Shown in pieces: positions 33,510-42,051 of a stretch of 64,000 nt of DNA. The stretch comes from Sporomusa sphaeroides DSM 2875 (GTDB lineage Bacteria; Bacillota; Negativicutes; Sporomusales; Sporomusaceae): the NCBI RefSeq assembly GCF_001941975.2, contig NZ_CP146991.1, forward strand, positions 2,218,524 to 2,282,523, in the 5' to 3' direction. A model generated the notes under the pieces. It searched no databases, had not been told where the DNA came from, and saw nothing but the letters and a program-made list of their open reading frames with translations. The position numbers were made by a program, and so were the translations under genes. Position 1 is the first letter of the stretch; each line of letters begins with the position of its first letter.

Positions 33510-34433
33510 TCAGCCTGATAGCATGCCTTTAATTTCCTTTATTTTTTCAAGTGTTGCCAGGTAACCGCGTTTAATAAATTCCTGGGACTGTTTAAAATCC
33601 TTATGGTTTAAATCGTAGGTCTGAGGTCTGATAATAACATCAGCATATTGTTCAGATTTTATTAGGGTAACTTCTCTGCCCATAATCTCAATACATTGCA
33701 TTAGTATTTCACCTACGGAATTAATTTCATGATTTGTCTGACCATTATAGCCTAAGTCGACGCCGATAATCTTATCAGCACCCATATGATTCAAAATATC
33801 TGTAGGCAGGTTGTTTTTTACAGCTCCATCAACCAGTGTCATTCCGCGATATTTTTTCGGATAAAATACTCCTGGTATGGAAATGCTGGCTCTGACGGCT
33901 TCACACAGCAGTGCATTATGATAATATCTGGCATTAAGGATAGCTCGATTTGGGGGTAACGGTGATGTGAAAAAAACGGTATCGGCAGAATGTATGTCAA
34001 CGGCAGTTACGGCAAGCGGTATTTTAGTATCGCGAACAGTTTTCTGCTGCCATAAGTTTGTAAAAAACTTTTCAATCTTTTCTCCTTTGAGCAGGCCTGT
34101 AGGCAATACTGACCAAAAACGAAATTTGCCGTGCACCAGCCATTTGAATCCATGCTTGAACAAATCAGAAGTAGTAATTTTTAAATCTACCAAATCAGGA
34201 ACATTAATACTCTGAATAATGGACTGCATTTGCTGCGGTGAATAACCGCAAGCATACATGCTGGCAACGATGGCCCCGGCGCTGGTTCCGGAAATATAGT
34301 CAATCGGTATGTTATGATCATGTAAGGCTTTAAGCACACCGATATGTGAAGTGCCTCTTAGCCCGCCGCCGCTTAAAGCAACTCCTACCGTGGGACGGGA
34401 GCCTCGTGGAAGGTTATTAATAGTGATAATCAT
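33510..34433 (-). CDS. Patatin-like phospholipase
   Basis: The 307-residue protein has the patatin signatures: the oxyanion-hole loop GGGLRGTSHIGVL near the start, the nucleophile elbow GTSAGA and the DGA motif (LVDGAVKNNLPTD). Catalysis uses a Ser-Asp dyad on lipid esters. It has the RssA-like layout without a membrane segment. It shares the strand with the peptidase-like gene but ends 80 bp before it, so an operon is likely. Confidence 0.9.
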   Translation of the reverse strand: MIITINNLPRGSRPTVGVALSGGGLRGTSHIGVLKALHDHNIPIDYISGTSAGAIVASMYACGYSPQQMQSIIQSINVPDLVDLKITTSDLFKHGFKWLVHGKFRFWSVLPTGLLKGEKIEKFFTNLWQQKTVRDTKIPLAVTAVDIHSADTVFFTSPLPPNRAILNARYYHNALLCEAVRASISIPGVFYPKKYRGMTLVDGAVKNNLPTDILNHMGADKIIGVDLGYNGQTNHEINSVGEILMQCIEIMGREVTLIKSEQYADVIIRPQTYDLNHKDFKQSQEFIKRGYLATLEKIKEIKGMLSG

Positions 34434-34507
34434 TGGCGCTCACCTCGCATATTTCCCTTCTCTATTATGTTATGAGAAAGCAGCGAGACTGTGATATGGA
34501 TAAACAG

Positions 34508-34535
34508 TAAAAAACAGAGGCTTACATAGCCTCTG
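34508..34535 (-). terminator. Terminator of the methyltransferase gene
   Basis: On the minus strand CAGAGGC-TATGTAA-GCCTCTG is followed by TTTTTT. Confidence 0.8.
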
Positions 34536-34544
34536 CTCTGCTGT

Positions 34545-35270
34545 CTAAGGTATTTTTTTCGCGAGAATTATCATACGCGGAGTTTCAGAACTGTAGGCGC
34601 GGCCGTCAAAACCTCCGTAAGTTGCTATAACGGAAAGACCGCAATAGCTGAATATATCAGCCATTTCAGGCAGTGAGTAGGCTCTTAAAACAAATTCATA
34701 CTGAGTTTTGGCACCGGTAACTTGATTAATTAACTGACGCTTCATGGTAGCAATACCCTTTTCCAGCTCGACCTTATAGGAGAGTACATATTCGCCGCTT
34801 GGGTGCCGCCAATAGCGGTTTAAACTGTTGCGAAGCATCCAGTCTTTATTCAGTAAATCAATTAGAAACAGGCCTTCTGGCTGGAGTGCCTTGGCGACTA
34901 ATTTGATAATATTGGCATTTTCATCATCGGTAAAGTAGCCAAAAGCTGCAAACATATTGATTACGGCGGCGAACTGTTGTTCGTAGTCGAGGTCTCGCAT
35001 GTCCTTCTGTTCGAAGGCCATATTTACGTTGGCTTCTTTGGCTTTTTGTGCAGCTATATCTAAAAAATCTTTGGTAGCGTCTACTCCGGTTACCACAAAA
35101 CCTTGTTTAGCCAATTCTATTGCATGGCGGCCATAGCCGCAGTATAAATCCAGGATGGATTGACCAGGATTTAAGTTTAACACATCGGTAATAAAGCGTA
35201 CCTCCCGGTCTGTGCCAGCTAAGGAATATGCCTTATAATCGCCTATCACTTCACGAGTCACTCTTGACAC
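34545..35270 (-). CDS. Class I SAM-dependent methyltransferase
   Basis: The 241-residue Rossmann methyltransferase has the AdoMet motif ILDLYCGYGRHAIELAKQGF, VTGVDATKDFL (acidic ribose contact) and KDMRDLDYEQQFAAVINMFAAFGYFTDDENANI. The DUF-type family is wide and the substrate cannot be named. Divided from its neighbours by a terminator and a promoter-sized gap. Confidence 0.85.
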   Translation of the reverse strand: MSRVTREVIGDYKAYSLAGTDREVRFITDVLNLNPGQSILDLYCGYGRHAIELAKQGFVVTGVDATKDFLDIAAQKAKEANVNMAFEQKDMRDLDYEQQFAAVINMFAAFGYFTDDENANIIKLVAKALQPEGLFLIDLLNKDWMLRNSLNRYWRHPSGEYVLSYKVELEKGIATMKRQLINQVTGAKTQYEFVLRAYSLPEMADIFSYCGLSVIATYGGFDGRAYSSETPRMIILAKKIP

Positions 35271-35323
35271 ACCACCAGTACATACTTTTCATTTGTAACC
35301 TTTCTTTGGCTGCAGTTGTGCAG

Positions 35324-36793
35324 CTAAGGCTGGTCACTATATAAGCAACTACGGTTTCTATCAGCACGTTTTACGGAATACAACGCGGCATCGGCGCAAG
35401 CTATGAGCTCCATTTCACTGTACGCATCATTAGGATAGCCGGCTATGCCAATACTAACCGTGAGTGCCCCACCAGGCTGGGCTTTGCCGTTTTGAAATGG
35501 ATATCCGGCAATCTCTTGCCGGATTCGCTCAGCAATGATGTGAGCTTGCGTTACAATGGTTTCCGGCAGCAGCACCACAAATTCTTCCCCGCCATAACGA
35601 AATACAAAGTCAGTATCCCGGCAATGCTGACGAATAAGGTCTGCAACAGCCTTAAGAGCATCGTCACCCTGCAAATGCCCATTAAGATCATTATAGTGCT
35701 TAAAATGATCGATATCAATCATCAGCAAAGAAAGCGGGCGCTGGTAGCGGGTTGCCCTTTTAAATTCCTGATTAAAGATGTTGCGGAAGTGACGGTAATT
35801 ATATACATTGGTTAAGCCGTCAGTTGAAGCCTCTACGCAAGCTTTGGTTACATGGCTTGCATGAGCGATAGTCATGGCTATCTGACTGGCTAAGGAACGC
35901 AGCAAGTTAAGGTCATACTCTTTAAGAATGTGATCTTCCGAGGCTTCAACATCAAGGACGCCAATTACCTGGTCACCAACTATCAGCGGAATAGCTATTT
36001 CGCTAAAACCGTTTGAAGTGCCGGGAATATAGCGCGGTTCGAGCTTGGTATTCGGAACATAAATAAGTTCACGGGATAATGCGGCATTACCAATGATTCC
36101 CTGCCCCACCATAATACGCACTTGATCATTATAATAGCCACGATGGGCTTTATTTACTAATTCTTGTGAGGTAGGATCAAGTAAAAATATTGCAGCATTG
36201 GCAAATCCCAGTTCGCGGGTTATACCGACTACTATTTCTTCCAGAACTTCTTTTTCATTAACGGTTTTTTGAACAATGGACGTTATCCGGTATAGCGCCG
36301 ACAATTTTTTATGCGCCTGCTCTAAATCCATTAACTGAAAATCAAGATTAGCCATAGCTATACATAGATCCTGGTTCAGGGTTTCATGCTGTTCCGCAAT
36401 ACTGCAAAACTCTTCTTGAAATAATACATTCTCAGTGACCTTTTGAAAAAGCACTACAACCTGTTGTTCAGGGGCCGGAGCAAAACTACAGTTAAAATAC
36501 TCGGCTAAATGTTTTCCGGTAATGTGTTTTAATTGAGAAATGGTAGTTTGCTGCTGGGAAAGCCGGCAAGTGTTAATGGTATGGCAAAGAAGTTTAGTGG
36601 TTTTTAAACCAAATATAAGCCGGAGCAGTTTTGCAAAGTTTTTGCCGATCAAAAATGCTAGTGAGGCTTGTGATCGTTCTGTCATGTAAATATGTGAAAT
36701 AGTACCGGCAGCATCAAGTGTTACAAGTACTGACGGTTGTGCATTAACAATAGTATTTAACATGGCTGTATATATTTGACCATTCACTAGCAA
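35324..36793 (-). CDS. GAF-GGDEF diguanylate cyclase
   Basis: The 489-residue protein has an N-terminal PAS-like part (about residues 1-130), a coiled helix, a GAF domain near residues 165-320 (LGFANAAIFLLDPTSQELV) and a C-terminal GGDEF domain with the active GGEEF in RYGGEEFVVLLPE. An RxxD inhibitory-site motif (RDTD) precedes it. It should make cyclic di-GMP with product inhibition. No EAL domain is present. Confidence 0.92.
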   Translation of the reverse strand: MLVNGQIYTAMLNTIVNAQPSVLVTLDAAGTISHIYMTERSQASLAFLIGKNFAKLLRLIFGLKTTKLLCHTINTCRLSQQQTTISQLKHITGKHLAEYFNCSFAPAPEQQVVVLFQKVTENVLFQEEFCSIAEQHETLNQDLCIAMANLDFQLMDLEQAHKKLSALYRITSIVQKTVNEKEVLEEIVVGITRELGFANAAIFLLDPTSQELVNKAHRGYYNDQVRIMVGQGIIGNAALSRELIYVPNTKLEPRYIPGTSNGFSEIAIPLIVGDQVIGVLDVEASEDHILKEYDLNLLRSLASQIAMTIAHASHVTKACVEASTDGLTNVYNYRHFRNIFNQEFKRATRYQRPLSLLMIDIDHFKHYNDLNGHLQGDDALKAVADLIRQHCRDTDFVFRYGGEEFVVLLPETIVTQAHIIAERIRQEIAGYPFQNGKAQPGGALTVSIGIAGYPNDAYSEMELIACADAALYSVKRADRNRSCLYSDQP

Positions 36794-36889
36794 TCATCTC
36801 ACTCATTCTAATTATTTACTAAAGTTTCGCTATTTACTGTAAAAAATCCTCCCCTGTTTTAATGGAATTATGGTAATAAAGAATAGAAG

Positions 36890-36959
36890 AAATAAAGAAC
36901 TGCCCAGTGGAATGAAAGGACGAGGGTTCATTTCATTTTTTCAAGGCAGTTCTTTATTT
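36890..36959 (-). terminator. Long hairpin after the kor operon
   Basis: AAATAAAGAACTGCC and GGCAGTTCTTTATTT make a perfect 15-base outer stem; an inner stem TGGAATGAA/TTCATTTCA adds nine pairs with one G-U. It lies 14 bp past the last kor gene and probably ends its transcript. Confidence 0.65.
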
Positions 36960-36972
36960 ATATATATAATAG

Positions 36973-37509
36973 TTAGCGGTGTATATATTCCATACCCCGG
37001 TGAATAGCCTGCTCATTAATCGCTAATAATTCAGGTTTTTGAGCAAACATTTTGGCAAAGGCTTTTAATACGGCATCATCGGATACTACTTTGCTGGCAG
37101 CAATAATTGCTCCGACAATCACCATGTTTGCGGTCCTGGAATTGCCAAGCTCGGCAGCTATATCATTAGCCGGCACCGGATATACTTTGATATCGGTTCT
37201 TTTGGCCGCCTGCTCAATGAGAGAGCTATTGATTATTAATATGCCGCCCGGCTGCAGCATTGGCTCAAATTTATCCAGTGAAGGTAAATTCATTGCCACT
37301 ACCAAATTTGGTTCAGATACTATCGGGGCACCTATTGGTTCTTCGGAGACAATTACTGAGCAATTGGCTGTGCCGCCTCGCATTTCAGGACCATAGGAAG
37401 GAATCCAGGATACCTGTTTGTTTTCAATCATGCCGGCATAAGTCAAAATTTGCCCCATAAGCATGACACCTTGACCACCAAATCCGGCTAGTATTATTTC
37501 ATGAGTCAT
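36973..37509 (-). CDS. korC: 2-oxoacid:ferredoxin oxidoreductase, gamma subunit
   Basis: The 178-residue subunit has the N-terminal GFGGQGVMLMGQIL motif and SWIPSYGPEMRGGTANCSVIVSE of gamma subunits. In four-subunit enzymes this unit packs against the thiamine-binding beta subunit. The ATG overlaps the korB stop by four bases. The complex oxidises 2-oxoacids to acyl-CoA with ferredoxin, or runs in reverse; the substrate may be 2-oxoglutarate or branched-chain oxoacids. Confidence 0.9.
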   Translation of the reverse strand: MTHEIILAGFGGQGVMLMGQILTYAGMIENKQVSWIPSYGPEMRGGTANCSVIVSEEPIGAPIVSEPNLVVAMNLPSLDKFEPMLQPGGILIINSSLIEQAAKRTDIKVYPVPANDIAAELGNSRTANMVIVGAIIAASKVVSDDAVLKAFAKMFAQKPELLAINEQAIHRGMEYIHR

Positions 37510-38258
37510 TTTGCTGCCCCCTCTGCAGTTTTGTATACACCCAGGGGGTAATAGGAGATTAGATTTTGTTCCAGCCATTTAGCCGCTTCCACCGGGCTCA
37601 TGCCCCAGTTGGTCGGACAGGTTGACAGTATTTCAACTAAAGCAAACCCTTCGCCGCGGATTTGTACCTCAAAGGCTTTTTTCATGGCTGCCTTGGCTTT
37701 TGCCATGTTACCAGGAGTATTAACGGCCACGCGGGAGATGAATTTTGCTCCATCAAGAGTAGCCAGCATTTCAGAAACTCTTATCGGATGGCCTGTAGAG
37801 TCGGCATTTCTGCCATAAGGTGAAGTATTGGTCACTTGCCCTACGAGGGTTGTTGGTGCCATTTGGCCGCCAGTCATACCGTAAATGGCGTTATTGACAA
37901 AAATGGTAGTAATTTTTTCACCTCTGGCAGCGGCGTGAACAATTTCGGCACACCCAATGGCTGCCAGATCTCCATCACCTTGATAGGTAAAGACAATGGC
38001 ATCCGGATGGACGCGTTTCACCCCGGTAGCAACCGCAGGTGCACGGCCGTGAGCGGCTTCAAATGCATCAAAGTTAAAGTATTCATACGCTAATACTGAG
38101 CAGCCAACAGGAGCTACGCCAATAGCTTTATCACGTACATCCAGTTCATCCAGCACTTCAGCAACCAGCCGGTGAATAATGCCGTGATGGCAGCCCGGGC
38201 AGTAGTGAAAAGCAACGTCTTTTAGTCCTTGAGGCCTGGAAAAAATTTTTTCGGCCAT
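37506..38258 (-). CDS. korB: 2-oxoacid:ferredoxin oxidoreductase, beta subunit
   Basis: The 250-residue thiamine diphosphate subunit has FHYCPGCHHGIIH near the start, the cofactor motif TYQGDGDLAAIG and the VNNAIYGMTGGQMAPTT segment that binds thiamine diphosphate. It overlaps korA by 37 bases and korC by four, typical of this operon. Confidence 0.92.
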   Translation of the reverse strand: MAEKIFSRPQGLKDVAFHYCPGCHHGIIHRLVAEVLDELDVRDKAIGVAPVGCSVLAYEYFNFDAFEAAHGRAPAVATGVKRVHPDAIVFTYQGDGDLAAIGCAEIVHAAARGEKITTIFVNNAIYGMTGGQMAPTTLVGQVTNTSPYGRNADSTGHPIRVSEMLATLDGAKFISRVAVNTPGNMAKAKAAMKKAFEVQIRGEGFALVEILSTCPTNWGMSPVEAAKWLEQNLISYYPLGVYKTAEGAAK

Positions 38259-39325
38259 TTATCTCCCCTCCTTACCGTGAAGATATTGACAATCTGCTCA
38301 TAGACTGCTTTAGGACTGGGGATCATACCACCGGTACGTCCATAGAAGTATACCGGTTTAGCTCCGTTAACAGCTAAACGTACGTCTTCAATCATTTGAC
38401 CAGCGCTTAATTCCAGTGTCAGGAAAGCGGTTGCCTTCTTTGCTGCTATTGCGAAGGGCTCTGCGGGGAAAGGCCATAGGGTAATTGGGCGCAGCATGCC
38501 TACTTTCAGACCTTCATTCCTGGCTTTTTCCATTGCTGAACGGGCAATGCGTGAGGTAATTCCATAGGCCACCAGTACCAGTTCGGCATCTTCTGTATAT
38601 AATTCTTCATACCGTACTTCGTTGGCGCTGACTTGAGCGTATTTGTTCTGGAGATGGATGTTATGCTGCTCCAGCTTTTCAGGCTGCAGATGCAGTGAGT
38701 TAATGATATTAGGGGTGGTGCGGCCTCTTAGTCCGGTTGCTGCCCAGGGTTTAACAACAGGTTTTGCTTCACTGACATTGAAAGCAACCGGCTCCATCAT
38801 TTGGCCCAGTGCACCATCACCTAACAGCATAACCGGATTACGGTATTTGTCAGCGAGATCAAACGCCAGTATTGTCATATCCACCATTTCTTGAACTGAA
38901 TTAGGTGCAAGCACTATATTCCGGTAATCGCCGTGACCGCCGCCTTTCGTAGCCTGAAAGTAGTCTGACTGTGCCGGCTGGATACCGCCTAAACCGGGAC
39001 CGCCACGGACAATGTTGACAATAACACAAGGAAGTTCAGCACCGGCAATATAGGAAATCCCCTCCATCTTTAAGCTTATTCCCGGACTGGATGAAGATGT
39101 CATTACCCTGGCGCCGGCGCCGGCAGCACCATATACCATATTAATGGCAGCCACTTCACTTTCTGCTTGCAGAAAAACGCCATTAATCTGCGGCATTCTT
39201 TTGGACATGTATTCAGTCAACTCGGTTTGCGGTGTTATCGGATAGCCAAAGTAATGGCGGCAACCGGCAACAATAGCGGCTTCCGCAATGGCCTCATTAC
39301 CTTTCATTAATACTTTTTCTGCCAC
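38222..39325 (-). CDS. korA: 2-oxoacid:ferredoxin oxidoreductase, alpha subunit
   Basis: The 367-residue subunit has the pyruvate-ferredoxin oxidoreductase pyrimidine-binding domain (GNEAIAEAAIVAGCRHYFGYPITPQTELTEYMSKRMP) and MTSSSSPGISLKMEGISYIAGAELPCVIVNIVRGGPGLG, as in KorA and VorB. A GTG start with GGAGGAG upstream is used. The small ferredoxin gene precedes it. Confidence 0.92.
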   Translation of the reverse strand: MAEKVLMKGNEAIAEAAIVAGCRHYFGYPITPQTELTEYMSKRMPQINGVFLQAESEVAAINMVYGAAGAGARVMTSSSSPGISLKMEGISYIAGAELPCVIVNIVRGGPGLGGIQPAQSDYFQATKGGGHGDYRNIVLAPNSVQEMVDMTILAFDLADKYRNPVMLLGDGALGQMMEPVAFNVSEAKPVVKPWAATGLRGRTTPNIINSLHLQPEKLEQHNIHLQNKYAQVSANEVRYEELYTEDAELVLVAYGITSRIARSAMEKARNEGLKVGMLRPITLWPFPAEPFAIAAKKATAFLTLELSAGQMIEDVRLAVNGAKPVYFYGRTGGMIPSPKAVYEQIVNIFTVRRGDKWPKKFFPGLKD

Positions 39326-39331
39326 TTACAA

Positions 39332-39553
39332 TCACTCCTCCTTGTCTTTATCTTTATGAATCTCAATGACAATATCCGGGCAGGTTTTGGCGCAGAGAGC
39401 GCACCCCACACATTTGGCTTCATCAATACAGGTGGCTGGCCGGTAACCTTTGCTGTTAAACCGGTCGGCAAGAACTATAATCTTATGGGGGCATGCTACC
39501 GTGCATAGTTCACAGCCCTTGCATCTTTCTTCGTTAAATACGGGTTTTGGCAT
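39332..39553 (-). CDS. korD: 2Fe4S-type ferredoxin subunit (two 4Fe-4S clusters)
   Basis: The 73-residue protein has two CxxCxxCxxxCP clusters: CKGCELCTVACP and CVGCALCAKTCP. It is the electron-carrying delta subunit of the oxidoreductase and the first gene of the operon. The ATG follows AAGGAGGG; the longer frame upstream is not coding by context. A hairpin with a U-rich 3' side lies in the leader. Confidence 0.9.
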   Translation of the reverse strand: MPKPVFNEERCKGCELCTVACPHKIIVLADRFNSKGYRPATCIDEAKCVGCALCAKTCPDIVIEIHKDKDKEE

Positions 39554-39607
39554 ATGGTTCCCTCCTTTTACGCAAGTTTCTCCAATGTATGTATCTTGTA
39601 CACACAT

Positions 39608-39646
39608 AAAAATTTTAAACCCCATGTCGTTTGTACAACACGGGGT
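39608..39646 (-). terminator. Terminator or attenuator-like hairpin before korD
   Basis: On the minus strand ACCCCGTGTTGT-ACAA-ACGACATGGGGT makes a 12-pair stem with two G-U pairs, followed by TTTAAAATTTTT. It could end the pduL transcript that comes from upstream, or attenuate the kor operon. Confidence 0.6.
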
Positions 39647-39678
39647 AATTTTACCTGTGAATCCGTTCTATTTTATCC

Positions 39679-39792
39679 GATGACTAACTCGCTCTAAACT
39701 CCCAACTCTCCAAGTGGGAGTAAGAGCGACTAAGTCCCTGGATAAGGGCGACTAACCTTCAATCGGGGTTAAAACCCCACTTGAAGGTAGTC
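39679..39792 (-). repeat. Dispersed repeat family B, copy 2
   Basis: The minus strand matches 3407-3512 over about 100 bp. The folds are clearer here: ACCTTCAA with TTGAAGGT, GGGGTT with AACCCC inside it, and ACTCCCA with TGGGAGT flanked by GCTCT and AGAGC. The unit ends at the pduL stop. Confidence 0.75.
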
Positions 39793-40364
39793 TACTTTAT
39801 AATTTCAACCGTGTCGCCAGTATTGATCTTGGCTGCGTTGCCTTCATCGGTGTCAAGATGACATTCAAGCTGGAAACTATCACTTACTCTGGCTAAAACA
39901 TTATCGAATATGAGACCACGTTCGCCACCACAGCGAACTTTAACAATATCTTTATCCTTTAGGCCATACTCAGCAGCATCAGCGGTAGTCATGTGAATAT
40001 GACGACATGCCGCAATAGCGCCTTCAGGCAGTTTTACTTCACCTTTAGGCCCTACCAGTGTAATTCCCGGTGAACCTTTTAAGTCGCCTGAATCACGAAC
40101 AGGAGGTTTGATACCAAGTTTTAGCGCATCTGTAAGGGCAATTTCAACTTGCGTTTGCTTACGCTCAGGACCAAGGATACGAACTTTTTTGAAAGTTCCT
40201 TTTTCAGTAACCAAATCGACTTGCTCTTCACAGGCAAATTGGCCGGGTTGCGACAGATCCTTTTTTACTGTCAGCTGATATCCCTCACCAAACAGGACAT
40301 CAAGGTCTTCACGTGATACATGCACGTGGCGGGCTGAAATACCCACAGGAATTGGTTTAGACAT
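39792..40364 (-). CDS. pduL: Phosphate propanoyltransferase PduL
   Basis: The 190-residue protein has the PduL zinc-binding histidines in ISARHVHVS and AACRHIHMT and the closing CHLDTDEGNAA. PduL is an acyl-CoA phosphotransacylase unrelated to Pta. In acetogens such as Moorella it works as the acetate-pathway phosphotransacetylase, and no microcompartment shell genes lie nearby, so a role in acetyl-CoA to acetyl phosphate conversion is plausible. Confidence 0.92.
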   Translation of the reverse strand: MSKPIPVGISARHVHVSREDLDVLFGEGYQLTVKKDLSQPGQFACEEQVDLVTEKGTFKKVRILGPERKQTQVEIALTDALKLGIKPPVRDSGDLKGSPGITLVGPKGEVKLPEGAIAACRHIHMTTADAAEYGLKDKDIVKVRCGGERGLIFDNVLARVSDSFQLECHLDTDEGNAAKINTGDTVEIIK

Positions 40365-40404
40365 AAAGAATGCACTCCTCTTTTATGAAATTATATTATA
40401 CCTG

Positions 40405-40752
40405 CTATTCGATGATTTCGGAAAAATATACTACGGTTACAATATCACTAGTACTTAATGCTTTATCATAAATAGATCGTAAAAATACCAGTAAATCATC
40501 GATGCTGGCAATATCCGGATTTTCGCCTTGTAAATCATCTGCTGTCAATTGGGCAATCGGTTTCACTAAAACACGGTCAATCGCTGCTGTAAAGATTCTC
40601 TTTTTTTGGGAAAAGCGTTTGCCGACGGTGACCCATACAATATCGCCTTCCGAATATTTGTTGGTTTTATCGCCAAGTCTGATTGTGCATATTTTGCGGC
40701 GGCAAACCAACTGACTATGATAGTTAGACGAATAAAAATTCAATACCCTCAT
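40405..40752 (-). CDS. ASCH/PUA-like domain protein
   Basis: The 115-residue protein has the pattern RRKICTIRLGDKTNKYSEGDIVWVTVGKRF followed by FTAAIDRVLVKPIAQLTADDL, resembling ASCH domains (PUA-like beta barrels that may bind RNA or modified nucleosides). Function is unknown. ATG preceded by GGAGGA. Confidence 0.65.
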   Translation of the reverse strand: MRVLNFYSSNYHSQLVCRRKICTIRLGDKTNKYSEGDIVWVTVGKRFSQKKRIFTAAIDRVLVKPIAQLTADDLQGENPDIASIDDLLVFLRSIYDKALSTSDIVTVVYFSEIIE

Positions 40753-40771
40753 CCCAAAATCCTCCTACTCT

Positions 40772-41938
40772 CTACGGCTTTAGCCATTTAGTTATTCTGT
40801 CTACAGCTTCCTCCAAGCGGCTTTCGGGTTGAACCAGCGCTATACGCACATATCCTTCACCATAGGCGCCAAATGCGCTGCCAGGGATAACTGCCACTCC
40901 CGTATTTTTTAGCAGTGACACCGTAAAGTCAAAGGATGATTGTTTTGTGGGCACAGGGGCCCACACGTACATGGAAGCCTGCGGGCGATTTACCTGCCAG
41001 CCAAGTTCATTAAATCCATTAACAATAATATCGCGGCGTCTTTGATACCTTGCCGCTGTTTCCCCGACACAATCCTGGGACCCAGTCAGTGCAGCTATTG
41101 CGGCTTGCTGGATGGGATAAAAGATTCCATAGTCAAAATTAGATTTTAACCGCCCTAAAATCGATATTACTTTAGCATTACCAACAACATAACCAACCCT
41201 GCAGCCAGCCATATTATAGGTTTTGGATAAAGAATTAAATTCTATGGCAATATCTTTAGCGCCAGGGATGGACAGGAAGCTGTCAGGACGATACCCGTCA
41301 AATACTAAGTCGCTGTAGGCAAAATCATAGCAAACCAGAATATTATGCCGTTTGGCAAAGGCAACTACTTCTTCCAGAAAACTGCGGGGTGCGATAGCAG
41401 CCAGCGGATTGTTAGGATAATTTAAAATCATGATTTTTGCCCGCTTCAACACGGTTTCATCAATGGCTGTCAAATCAGGCAGATAATTGTTCTCAGGCGT
41501 TAGCGGCATCCGGTGGAGCTCAGCTCCGGCAACAAGCGGGCCGGAGCTGAATATCGGATAACCTGGGTCGGGTACGAGTACGACGTCGCCGGGATTAATA
41601 AGACATAAAGCGATGTGCGCCAATCCTTCCTGTGAGCCAATCAGCGAATGCACTTCAGTTGCAGGGTCCAGTTCGACGTCAAATTTGGCCTGGTACCAGT
41701 TGGCAATCGCCGTTAATAATTCAGGTACCCCTCTGGATAATGTATATCCATAATTCATGCGGCCATCAATAGAATTTTTTAATGCTTCGATAATGTGTGG
41801 TGCCGGTGCCATGTCAGGACTGCCTATACTTAAAGTAATAACATCTTTTCCCGCGGCGACTTCGGCTTTGCGCATATCGTCAATTTGCGTAAAGATTGCC
41901 GAAGTTAATGCCTTCATCCGATCGGCTTGCTCAAACAT
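40772..41938 (-). CDS. Class I/II aminotransferase (LL-diaminopimelate-like or methionine)
   Basis: The 388-residue PLP enzyme has a fold-type I aminotransferase layout: YGYTLSRGVPELL, IGSQEGLAHIALCLINPGDVVLVPDPGYPIF, NYPNNPLAA, and the PLP lysine in EFNSLSKTYNMAGCRVGY. Sequence patterns resemble LL-diaminopimelate aminotransferase. Position before the methionine-salvage cluster on the same strand would also fit the transaminase of 4-methylthio-2-oxobutyrate (MtnE type). The substrate is not decided by sequence. Confidence 0.85.
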   Translation of the reverse strand: MFEQADRMKALTSAIFTQIDDMRKAEVAAGKDVITLSIGSPDMAPAPHIIEALKNSIDGRMNYGYTLSRGVPELLTAIANWYQAKFDVELDPATEVHSLIGSQEGLAHIALCLINPGDVVLVPDPGYPIFSSGPLVAGAELHRMPLTPENNYLPDLTAIDETVLKRAKIMILNYPNNPLAAIAPRSFLEEVVAFAKRHNILVCYDFAYSDLVFDGYRPDSFLSIPGAKDIAIEFNSLSKTYNMAGCRVGYVVGNAKVISILGRLKSNFDYGIFYPIQQAAIAALTGSQDCVGETAARYQRRRDIIVNGFNELGWQVNRPQASMYVWAPVPTKQSSFDFTVSLLKNTGVAVIPGSAFGAYGEGYVRIALVQPESRLEEAVDRITKWLKP

Positions 41939-42051
41939 TGGTTGCCCTCCAGTAAACCGAGATAGTAATTCAATACCGTAACCTTATTAGTGTTATTATT
42001 CAAGATTATTATGACAAATCCTGTCGGCAGGCAGAAAAAAATATATTTATC

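Noticed and set aside
40835-40985. Possible pathway-specific MtnE assignment for the aminotransferase
   Set aside because: The motifs are generic to class I/II enzymes and fit LL-diaminopimelate aminotransferase equally well, so no gene symbol was given.
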